This document shows positions 1 through 5,533 of a stretch of DNA of 5,533 bases, in pieces. A program made the position numbers and the translations under genes. Origin of the DNA: Bacteroidota bacterium (GTDB lineage Bacteria > Bacteroidota > Rhodothermia > Rhodothermales > UBA10348); NCBI GenBank assembly GCA_024640835.1, contig JAHEEH010000161.1, positions 1-5,533 of the forward strand, given 5' to 3'. The notes beneath the pieces are model-generated. The model saw nothing but the letters and a program-made list of their open reading frames with translations. It was not told the DNA's origin and made no database searches. Position 1 is the stretch's first letter; each line of letters begins with the position of its first letter.

Positions 1-14
1 CCGTGAATTCACGG
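1..14. repeat. 14-bp perfect palindrome upstream of accD
   Basis: CCGTGAATTCACGG reads identically on both strands, as half-sites CCGTGAA and TTCACGG with no spacer. It ends 63 bases before the accD ATG and lies at the window edge, so it could extend further left. A spacerless dyad is the shape of a dimeric regulator's operator or a methylation/restriction target, not of a terminator hairpin. Function is not shown by the sequence, and a 14-bp palindrome could occur by chance in a window of this size. Confidence 0.35.
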
Positions 15-77
15 CGAGACCGGCGGCAGGCTCCGTTTTCGACCGACTGCCTTTCTGACGGACCAACCCCCACCCGC

Positions 78-950
78 ATGACGTGGTTCAAACGGACCAA
101 GGCTGGCATCCGGACCGAGGTCACGGAGCAGAACCAGACCCCGGAGGGGCAGTGGGTGAAATGCCCCGGATGCGGCGAAACGGTCAACCGCCGCGAGCTG
201 GAGCGCCAGATGCTCGTGTGCCCCAAGTGCGACCATCACTTCACGATGGGAAGCGAGGCGTACTTCCGGATGATCTTCGACGACGGCGTGTACGAGAAAC
301 TGGACGTGAACCTGGTTTCGACGGATCCACTCGCGTTCACGGACAACAAGCCGTATCCGGTGCGCCTTGCGCAGGCCCGGAAGAAGACCGGGCTCAGCGA
401 CGCCGTACAGTCGGCCGTCGGTACCGTGGGCGGCCACCGTACGTCCGTGGCATGCATGGATTTCTCGTTCGTCGGGGGATCCATGGGCTCCGTGGTCGGC
501 GAGGTGATCTCCAGGGCCATCCGGCGATCGTACACCGAGAAGATCCCGCTCCTCATCATCACGCAGAGCGGTGGAGCCCGCATGATGGAGGGCGCGCTCA
601 GCCTCATGCAGCTCGCCAAGACCAGCGCGCACCTCTCGCGCCTGGCCGATGAGAACGTCCCCTACTTCGTCCTCCTCACCAACCCCACCACGGGGGGTGT
701 CACGGCGTCATACGCGATGCTCGGCGATATCCAGATGGCGGAACCGGGAGCGCTAATCGGCTTCGCCGGCCCCCGCGTCATCCGGGAGACGATGGGACAG
801 GACCTTCCGGAGGGCTTCCAGCGGTCCGAGTTCCTCCGGGATCATGGATTCGTGGACCAGATCGTCGATCGCCGGGACGTCCGCGATCGGCTGATCCACC
901 TGCTGGACCTCCTGGTGGAACCCGACGACGGGCGGGAGCCCCGGGCCTGA
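78..950 (+). CDS. accD: Acetyl-CoA carboxylase carboxyltransferase subunit beta (AccD)
   Basis: AccD pairs with AccA to form the cytoplasmic carboxyltransferase that moves the carboxyl group from carboxybiotin (on AccB) to acetyl-CoA, giving malonyl-CoA for fatty acid synthesis. The 290-residue product has the usual length. An N-terminal four-cysteine zinc ribbon is intact (Cys29, Cys32, Cys48, Cys51; C-x2-C-x15-C-x2-C). The crotonase-type carboxyltransferase domain follows, with GGSMGSVVGE at about 133-142, SGGARMMEG at 164-172, NPTTGGVTASYAMLGD at 202-217, FAGPRVI at 229-235 and EGFQRSEFL at 245-253. The ATG at 78 is chosen because MTWFKR is the typical family N-terminus; an in-frame GTG at 3 would add 25 arginine-rich residues unlike AccD. 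No good ribosome site precedes the ATG (only a weak GACGGA about 15 bases upstream). It is followed by an 88-base gap and a same-strand SpoIID-like gene. AccA is not in the window, as is common. Confidence 0.96.
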   Translation: MTWFKRTKAGIRTEVTEQNQTPEGQWVKCPGCGETVNRRELERQMLVCPKCDHHFTMGSEAYFRMIFDDGVYEKLDVNLVSTDPLAFTDNKPYPVRLAQARKKTGLSDAVQSAVGTVGGHRTSVACMDFSFVGGSMGSVVGEVISRAIRRSYTEKIPLLIITQSGGARMMEGALSLMQLAKTSAHLSRLADENVPYFVLLTNPTTGGVTASYAMLGDIQMAEPGALIGFAGPRVIRETMGQDLPEGFQRSEFLRDHGFVDQIVDRRDVRDRLIHLLDLLVEPDDGREPRA

Positions 951-1038
951 TCGGCCGGTTGGCCTTCACCATTTCTTCATGCTTCCCGGCCCAAGGAAGC
1001 GGTCTGCGCGGTCGATCCCATGGGGACAAGGATTCCCC
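951..1038 (+). other. accD to spoIID-like intergenic gap with weak hairpin
   Basis: This 88-base gap contains one 6-bp perfect inverted repeat, GCTTCC (981-986) and GGAAGC (995-1000), with an 8-base loop. A shorter GGCC/GGCC repeat lies just after the accD stop (953-964). Neither is followed by a T-run, so neither is a convincing intrinsic terminator. I cannot identify a promoter with confidence. The gap is long enough for the downstream gene to have its own promoter or for partial attenuation of read-through from accD. Confidence 0.3.
1028..1032 (+). promoter_or_regulatory. Shine-Dalgarno site deciding the spoIID-like start
   Basis: AAGGA lies 6 bases before the ATG at 1039 and is the clearest ribosome-binding sequence in the window. 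It favours 1039 over the upstream in-frame ATG at 979, which would add 20 residues in front of an otherwise well-formed signal peptide, and over the ATG at 1045, where the spacing would be 12 bases. Confidence 0.65.
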
Positions 1039-2469
1039 ATGCCCATGCTGCGTCCCCTCCTCTTCGCCGCCACCGTATTCGCGTTCCTCGTTCCGCCGCC
1101 GGCGATCGCGGACCATTCGATTCCCGATTCCGTCCGCATCCGGCTCCTCGGAGGCCTCGCGCCACGCGAGATCGAGATGGAGGCGCCGCGTGGCGGTCTC
1201 CAGGTGACGGCGGGCGTGCAGACGGTGCTGCGGATTGCGGAGGGCGGACTGGCCCGCCTCCGCGTCGAGAACGACGAAGTTCATGTCCAGGCAGGTTCCG
1301 ACCTGGCACGGGGGCAATCGCTCTCCCTGTCAGGCATCCAGGGTGAAGCCGTTGTCCTGCGTTTCGGCGACATCCGACGGACGTACCGCGGCTCGTTTCT
1401 GTTCACGGTCGATGACGGGGCCCTCCGGATCGTGAACACCGTGGATCTGGAAGAATACGTGGCTGCCGTCGTCGCCACGGAATATGCCCTGGACGACCTG
1501 GAAGGGACCAAGGCCATGGCCGTCGTGGCCCGCACGTATGCCGTCCGTGACGCAGGCCGACAGGATGCGCCGTGGGACCACGAGGATGACGAGGGCTCCC
1601 AGGTGTACCGTGGATCGGGGTCCGTCACTCAAATCGCGCGCATCGCGGCAGAGGATACCCGCGGCGAAGTGATGACGTGGCAGGGAGAGCCGATCGAGGC
1701 CGTGTACTCCTCGTCCTCCGGAGGCCACACGGCCAGCAACGAGGACGTCTGGAATTCGGAGCCGTATCCGTACCTGCGCGGGCGCGAAGATCCGTGGGAC
1801 CGGGATGCACCGCAGCACGAGTGGACCTGGAACGTGGATCGGCAGGAACTTGACCGACTCATGGAACGCCGCTTCAAGGTGCGCCCGAGGTCCATCGACG
1901 TGGAGGCTCGCAGTCGGGACGGACGCGCCGAGAGCATCCGACTGGACGCGCGGGGCGGTGACGACGTGTCGGTGCCTGCCGGCGTGTTTCGATCCGCGGT
2001 CGTGGCCGCCTTCGGAGCGCAGTCACTGCGCAGCACACTGTTCGAGGTCCAGAGGAATGGAGACCGGTATGTGTTCGAAGGAAAGGGATACGGGCACGGA
2101 GTCGGCCTGAGCCAGTGGGGGGCTCACGGCATGTCGCTTGCAGGCAAGTCCTATCGGGAGATCCTGGATTTCTACTACCGGGACGTCCGCCTGGAACGGA
2201 GGGATCCGGGCTCGAAGGTGTGGGCCCTCGCCGCCCTGCGGTCCGAGCTGCCGGCGCCGAACCCTCCGGTCCCCGAGGCCGCGACGGCGGCGCGGCCGTC
2301 GACCTCGATGCCCACTTCGGAGCCCGCTCCCACGACGGCAGAGCGACTCCCCGAGGCGACGCGGGCCCGCGTGGTAACACGGCCGACCGGAGCCTTGCCC
2401 CCGGTCCGTGCGTGGGGCGATCATTCGGGTGCAGAGAAACGAACTCAGCGCCCGCGGGTTGGCTGGTAA
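1039..2469 (+). CDS. Secreted SpoIID/LytB-domain protein, probable peptidoglycan lytic transglycosylase
   Basis: The 476-residue product starts with a signal peptide (hydrophobic residues 7-18; likely cut after AIA at 22-24), so it acts in the periplasm or envelope. The SpoIID signature follows: RTYRGSF near 114-120, then VNTVDLEEYVAAVVATE at about 132-148. Glu148 aligns with the catalytic glutamate of SpoIID, and AMAVVARTYAV follows at 159-169. Further conserved blocks are YSSSSGGHT (223-231), VWNSEPYPYLRGREDPWD (237-254) and GKGYGHGVGLSQWGA (348-362). In Bacillus, SpoIID cuts glycan strands lacking stem peptides, leaving 1,6-anhydro-MurNAc ends; in non-sporulating diderms the role of such proteins is poorly defined. 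After the domain (about residue 385) comes an unusual Pro/Ala/Thr/Arg-rich tail of about 90 residues, probably disordered. The receptor gene starts 22 bases after its stop, so co-transcription is likely. The domain call is firm; the enzyme activity is inferred from the family. Confidence 0.92.
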   Translation: MPMLRPLLFAATVFAFLVPPPAIADHSIPDSVRIRLLGGLAPREIEMEAPRGGLQVTAGVQTVLRIAEGGLARLRVENDEVHVQAGSDLARGQSLSLSGIQGEAVVLRFGDIRRTYRGSFLFTVDDGALRIVNTVDLEEYVAAVVATEYALDDLEGTKAMAVVARTYAVRDAGRQDAPWDHEDDEGSQVYRGSGSVTQIARIAAEDTRGEVMTWQGEPIEAVYSSSSGGHTASNEDVWNSEPYPYLRGREDPWDRDAPQHEWTWNVDRQELDRLMERRFKVRPRSIDVEARSRDGRAESIRLDARGGDDVSVPAGVFRSAVVAAFGAQSLRSTLFEVQRNGDRYVFEGKGYGHGVGLSQWGAHGMSLAGKSYREILDFYYRDVRLERRDPGSKVWALAALRSELPAPNPPVPEAATAARPSTSMPTSEPAPTTAERLPEATRARVVTRPTGALPPVRAWGDHSGAEKRTQRPRVGW

Positions 2470-2491
2470 GCTACCCTCCTTCCCCCGTTCC

Positions 2492-4492
2492 ATGCGCCTG
2501 ATTTCGGCAGCGCTCGTCCTGGCTGCCTGTGCCCCGGCGTCGGCGAGGCAGACCACCCCTCCCGACACCAGCGTCGTTCGCCTGCCCGCACTCGAAGTGC
2601 GGGCGAGCCGCATGGCCGTCGGGTCGACACGCCTGCCGCTCGCCCGGTCCACCGTGGAGCGGGATGACGCCACGCGCGACACGCAGGCCGCCCCCTCCCT
2701 CGCAGATCTTTTCCACTTGCTGCCGGGAGTCGAGATCGAAGATCGAGGACACCTGGCGCTCGGTGAACGGGTGACCGTACGGGGGATGGGAGGACGAGCG
2801 GCCTTCGGCGTGCGGGGCGTGCAGATGCTCCTTGACGGCACGCCGCTCACGCTTCCCGACGGACAATCGGTGACCGAAATCGTGGAGCCGGCCATCGTCC
2901 GGCGGGCCGAGATCCTCCGTGGGCCGTCGGGACGCCTGTGGGGAAACGGGTCTGGAGGGGTCATCGCCCTGCAGACCGCTGCCTCCACCCTGGAGCCCGC
3001 GGGGATGTTGCTCCGGGCGAGCGGAGGCGCGTTCGGGACCCGACAGTTCCTGGCAGAGGCCGTTGCCGATCGGGGACGCACGCGCCTGCAGGCGTATGGC
3101 TCGTACCGGAGAACGGACGGCTGGCGCCAGCATTCCGCCGGGCGCCTCATCCGAGGCGGCTCGAGCGCCGTCATTCCCGTCGGATCGACCTCCGTCCTGC
3201 GCCTGGGCCTTGCCGCGGTCGATCAGGACGTCGAGCACCCCGGATCCCTTACCCGAGAGGAGCAGGCATCGGATCCGTCCGCAGCGGATCCACGCTATGC
3301 GGACACGGCTTCCGGCAAGAGGAGCCGCCAGATCCAGGGAGTCGCCCGCTTGGTTGCCGCCGCCGCCGGGGGCGTGCTGGAGGCCGACATCCACGGATCG
3401 GCACGTCACCTGGACAATCCACTACCCTTCGCCTGGATCGGTATCGACCGCCGCGTGGCCGGTCTCCGGCTCGGATGGAACCGGGTCACGGGAAACCTGA
3501 CGTGGCGCGTGGGAGCGGACGCCGCCGTCCAGCGCGACGACCGCGCCAACGCCGAGAACGTGGACGGATCCCGCGGCGGACCGACCTCCCTCGATCAGCG
3601 CGAACGGGTTCGTTATTACGCCCTCTCGGCGGTCGCCGAGTGGGCACCGACGGAATTCCTGGCGGCGTCGGCCGGAGTCCGCGTGGACCGCGTCTCCATC
3701 AGGCTCCAGGACCGGCTTCCGGCCGACGGAGACGACTCGGGGACGCGGACGTTCGATGCGCTGAGCCCCGGCGTGTCGGTCCGATGGACCGGCGCGGGCT
3801 GGACCGCCTTTGCCGGCTGGTCCACGGCCTTCGATGCGCCCACCACCACCGAGCTCGTCAACACTCCGGACGGCTCTGCAGGCTTCAATCCCGACCTGGG
3901 GCCGCAGGACACCCGCGGCCTGGAGACCGGGTTCCGCACGGGGTCCGGAGCGTGGTTCCTGGAGGTTTCCCTGTATGCGCTTCACGTCCGGGATCTTCTG
4001 GCCTCGTTCCAGGACCAGCAGTCGGGGCGCACGTACTACAGGAACACCGGTGGCGCCCGGCATCGCGGAGTGGAAGTCCTGTACGAGTGGAGTCCGTCCG
4101 ACAGGATCCGCGTCCGCGGATTCGCCGCGTTTCAGCGCTTCCGTTTCCGGGACGGCAACGATCTCCCGGGGCTTCCCGGCCGCAGGCTGGGTGTCGCCGT
4201 GGAGGGCGGCTCGGACCGGCTCAGGGGTGAGGTCCGCATGGAATCGGTGACGTCCCGATACGGAGACGACGCCAACACGGGGCGGGTGCCCGGATATGCC
4301 GTGGTCGATTTCCGCCTCTACCACGCGGGAATGCCTGCGGGGCGGACCGTGGTGCGACCCTTCGTCGAACTGCGGAACGCATTCGACGGTAAGCATGTGG
4401 CCAGCATCGTGGTCAACGCCCGCGGCGAGCGGTACTTCGAACCTGCCGCCGGCCGTTACCTCGTGGCCGGCCTCAGCATGAGAATCCGCTAG
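2492..4492 (+). CDS. TonB-dependent outer-membrane receptor (FecA-like, substrate unknown)
   Basis: This is a 666-residue outer-membrane active transporter powered by TonB/ExbBD. The N-terminal signal peptide contains LAAC (residues 10-13) and an ASA cleavage-like site at 16-18. A TonB-box-like stretch (VVRLPALEV, about 28-36) leads into the plug (to about 163), with LADLFHLLPGVEIE, the segment GERVTVRGMGGRAAFGVRG, DGTP (115-118), LPDGQ and RGPSGRLWGNGSGGVI (143-158). The rest is the beta-barrel, with the family blocks DAPTTTELVNTPDGSAGFNP, NTGGARHRGVEVLYEW and a closing VNARGERYFEPAAGRYL. There is no N-terminal signalling (STN) domain and no carboxypeptidase-regulatory-like domain, so it is not a FecA-type transcription signaller or a SusC. 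The subgroup is reminiscent of siderophore or small-ligand receptors, but nothing in the sequence fixes the substrate. The ATG at 2492 is chosen for its signal peptide; an ATG at 2408 would overlap the upstream gene. No Shine-Dalgarno is visible, so coupling to the gene 22 bases upstream is possible. The last residues, MRIR, lack the usual terminal aromatic. Confidence 0.93.
   Translation: MRLISAALVLAACAPASARQTTPPDTSVVRLPALEVRASRMAVGSTRLPLARSTVERDDATRDTQAAPSLADLFHLLPGVEIEDRGHLALGERVTVRGMGGRAAFGVRGVQMLLDGTPLTLPDGQSVTEIVEPAIVRRAEILRGPSGRLWGNGSGGVIALQTAASTLEPAGMLLRASGGAFGTRQFLAEAVADRGRTRLQAYGSYRRTDGWRQHSAGRLIRGGSSAVIPVGSTSVLRLGLAAVDQDVEHPGSLTREEQASDPSAADPRYADTASGKRSRQIQGVARLVAAAAGGVLEADIHGSARHLDNPLPFAWIGIDRRVAGLRLGWNRVTGNLTWRVGADAAVQRDDRANAENVDGSRGGPTSLDQRERVRYYALSAVAEWAPTEFLAASAGVRVDRVSIRLQDRLPADGDDSGTRTFDALSPGVSVRWTGAGWTAFAGWSTAFDAPTTTELVNTPDGSAGFNPDLGPQDTRGLETGFRTGSGAWFLEVSLYALHVRDLLASFQDQQSGRTYYRNTGGARHRGVEVLYEWSPSDRIRVRGFAAFQRFRFRDGNDLPGLPGRRLGVAVEGGSDRLRGEVRMESVTSRYGDDANTGRVPGYAVVDFRLYHAGMPAGRTVVRPFVELRNAFDGKHVASIVVNARGERYFEPAAGRYLVAGLSMRIR
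2584..2604 (+). repeat. 9-bp perfect hairpin in the start of the receptor gene
   Basis: GCCCGCACT (2584-2592) and AGTGCGGGC (2596-2604) are exact inverted repeats around a 3-base CGA (an 8-bp stem with a 5-base loop is equally possible). It lies about 95 bases inside the receptor coding sequence, over the TonB-box codons. It has no T-run. In mRNA it would be a very stable small stem-loop. It may simply be a product of GC-rich codons, or it may slow translation or act as an internal attenuator. Confidence 0.45.
3271..3291 (+). repeat. 7-bp inverted repeat built on two GGATCC sites
   Basis: GGATCCG (3271-3277) and CGGATCC (3285-3291) flank a 7-base spacer inside the receptor gene, in a region likely to encode an extracellular loop. 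A third GGATCC lies just upstream at 3242. Probably a coding coincidence (Asp-Pro-Ser type codons), listed because of the local clustering. Confidence 0.25.
4448..4471. repeat. GC-only hairpin near the convergent gene ends
   Basis: GCCGGCC (4448-4454) and GGCCGGC (4465-4471) form a 7-bp all-GC stem with a 10-base loop, possibly extended by two G-U pairs. It lies inside the last codons of the receptor gene and about 18 bases beyond the permease stop on the other strand. Neither side has a T-run, so it is not a classical intrinsic terminator. It is the only strong hairpin near the junction, so it may stabilise 3' ends or help stop the leftward transcript. Confidence 0.3.
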
Positions 4493-5533
4493 TCGCTCGC
4501 AGCCTCCTTCCGTCCGAATGCCGGGTCCAGGGGGATCATGCCGCTGACCACGAAGCCGGGAACGGTCGCGATCAGCACCCAGACGAAGAAATGGCGGTAC
4601 CCTATGAGGTCCTGCAGCCATCCGCTGAACATGCCGGGGATCATCATCCCGAGCGCCATGAAGCCGGTGCAGATGGCATAGTGGGCCGTCTTGTGCGGAC
4701 CATCCGACACGTAGATCATGTACAGCAGGTAGGCCGTGAAGCCGAATCCGTAGCCGAACTGCTCCACGGCAACCGCCGCGTTCACGGCCCAGAAACTGTC
4801 CGGCGTCGCGAACGAGAGGTAGATGTACACGGCGTTGGGAAGGTTGATGGCGATCACCATCCACCAGAGCCAGTGTTTGAGTCCGTCCCGGGCGGCAAGG
4901 AAACCGCCGAGCAGTCCGCCCACGGTCAGGGCCACGATGCCCACCGTTCCGTACACGAATCCCACCTCGCCCGTCGTCAGCGCAAGCCCTCCGACGTCGA
5001 CCGAGTCCAGCAGGAACGGCGATGCCAGTTTGACGAGCTGGGCCTCCGCGAAGCGGAACAGCAGCAGAAACGCCAGCGCGATGCCGATGCCCGGCTTTCG
5101 GAAGAAGGACACGAAGGTCTCTCCGAACTCTCTCAGGACGGCGGCGGCAGTCGCATCGGCCGTCGGTCGGTCGTCGGCCGGATGGGGCAGGACGGCGCGG
5201 TGCCAGACCACGAACAGGATGAAGAGGCCCGTCAGCACCATGAACGTGATGGACCACGCGAGCGGGATGTTGCCCGACCGCGCCCTGAACGTGGCATTCG
5301 TCGTCCGGTCCAGCTTCGGATCCAGCCGTACGGCGATGAGTGCGGCCACGCCCGCATTCGACGCACTGAACGTGAGCCGCTCGCCCTCGGCGATGCGCAG
5401 GCTGGAATCCCCGCCCTCGTGCGCCACGTTCACGGCCAGCACCTCCCCATCCGGTATCGCCCCCCGCACGCGCAACGGTACCAGCACCACGTTTCCCGCC
5501 CGGATCGTCGAAGTCGAAAAGGGTTCATCCTCC
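4489..5533 (-). CDS. AmpG/MurT-like MFS permease with periplasmic insertion (partial, 5' end outside window)
   Basis: The reading frame stays open to the right edge, so the true start and the first membrane helices lie beyond it; the GTG at 5490 is only an internal codon. The visible 347 residues begin with about 88 soluble, beta-strand-like residues (for example GEVLAVNV, GERLTFSASN, LIAVRLDPKL). Seven hydrophobic helices follow at about 89-112, 148-170, 188-213, 219-240, 250-274, 284-308 and 314-334. The first is followed by a charged loop (about 113-147), which fits the MFS central cytoplasmic loop, so the helices are TM6 and TM7-12 and the soluble part is periplasmic, between TM5 and TM6. 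Blocks such as FRFAEAQLVKLASPFLLD, EQFGYGFGFTAYLLYMIY, GPHKTAHYAICTGFMALG and MIPGMFSGWLQ match AmpG-like transporters of Bacteroidota as I remember them. AmpG imports GlcNAc-anhydroMurNAc (peptides) and Tannerella MurT imports MurNAc; the substrate here is not proven. It converges on the receptor gene with a 4-base overlap. Confidence 0.9.
   Translation of the reverse strand, partial: EDEPFSTSTIRAGNVVLVPLRVRGAIPDGEVLAVNVAHEGGDSSLRIAEGERLTFSASNAGVAALIAVRLDPKLDRTTNATFRARSGNIPLAWSITFMVLTGLFILFVVWHRAVLPHPADDRPTADATAAAVLREFGETFVSFFRKPGIGIALAFLLLFRFAEAQLVKLASPFLLDSVDVGGLALTTGEVGFVYGTVGIVALTVGGLLGGFLAARDGLKHWLWWMVIAINLPNAVYIYLSFATPDSFWAVNAAVAVEQFGYGFGFTAYLLYMIYVSDGPHKTAHYAICTGFMALGMMIPGMFSGWLQDLIGYRHFFVWVLIATVPGFVVSGMIPLDPAFGRKEAASD

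Noticed and set aside
3..77. GTG at 3 as the accD start
   Set aside because: The 25 extra residues are basic and Pro-rich, unlike AccD, while MTWFKR at 78 is the expected family N-terminus. The GTG is also part of the palindrome at 1-14.
953..1000. Intrinsic terminator after accD
   Set aside because: Both small inverted repeats (953-964 and 981-1000) are short and neither is followed by a T-run.
979..1038. ATG at 979 as the start of the SpoIID-like gene
   Set aside because: It would bury the signal peptide behind 20 polar and basic residues; the ATG at 1039 has AAGGA 6 bases upstream.
2408..2491. ATG at 2408 as the receptor start
   Set aside because: It overlaps the upstream gene by 62 bases and puts 28 residues ahead of a good signal peptide that starts at 2492.
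2023..3174. 383-codon open frame on the minus strand
   Set aside because: It is antisense to the ends of the SpoIID-like and receptor genes, with Arg/Ser/Pro-rich composition and no recognisable domain.
2938..4230. 430-codon open frame on the plus strand inside the receptor
   Set aside because: An alternate frame within a clearly receptor-coding region; composition is Arg/Gly/Pro-rich and no motif is visible.
2492..4492. SusC-type polysaccharide receptor
   Set aside because: The protein is too short for SusC, lacks the N-terminal carboxypeptidase-regulatory-like domain, and no SusD gene follows.
3422..5257. 611-codon open frame on the minus strand
   Set aside because: It lies antisense to the receptor gene and then in another frame of the permease. 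Its translation is Arg/Pro/Gly-rich with no family motif; it is a GC-rich shadow of two well-supported genes.
5488..5490. GTG at 5490 as the permease start
   Set aside because: The frame continues open to the window edge, and an MFS protein starting here would lack TM1-5. The gene is therefore partial.

Overview
The window is ordinary-looking chromosomal DNA from a GC-rich bacterium (about two thirds G+C by eye). It carries four protein genes. Three read rightward: accD (78-950), a secreted SpoIID/LytB-domain protein (1039-2469) and a TonB-dependent outer-membrane receptor (2492-4492). One reads leftward and is cut by the right edge: an AmpG/MurT-like MFS permease (4489-5533). Coding density is very high and I saw no tRNA, rRNA, CRISPR array, insertion sequence or phage gene.

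The organism is a Gram-negative (diderm) bacterium, because it has a TonB-dependent receptor. Several traits point to the FCB group (Bacteroidota, Rhodothermota, Gemmatimonadota). The AccD N-terminus has the M-x-WFKR...GI.T pattern, the permease closely resembles my memory of Bacteroidota-type AmpG/MurT-like proteins, and Shine-Dalgarno sequences are mostly weak. The high GC makes Rhodothermota or Gemmatimonadota more likely than a typical Bacteroides relative. This placement is inference and was not checked against a database.

Layout: the first 77 bases hold a 14-bp perfect palindrome (1-14) and the accD leader. accD encodes the carboxyltransferase beta subunit of acetyl-CoA carboxylase (fatty acid synthesis). 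An 88-base gap with a weak hairpin precedes the SpoIID-like gene, which has a good ribosome site. Only 22 bases then separate it from the receptor gene, so those two are probably co-transcribed. The receptor and the permease converge and share a single CTAG as both stop codons.

Functionally, accD is a housekeeping gene that fits no clear theme with the rest. The other three suggest cell-envelope sugar metabolism: a lytic-transglycosylase-type domain that cuts glycan strands, an outer-membrane active-transport receptor of unknown substrate, and an inner-membrane permease of the family that imports anhydro-muropeptides or MurNAc. A peptidoglycan turnover or salvage neighbourhood is an attractive hypothesis, but it rests on family membership and adjacency only. 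The most unusual protein feature is a soluble, beta-rich periplasmic segment placed just before the permease's central (sixth) membrane helix.
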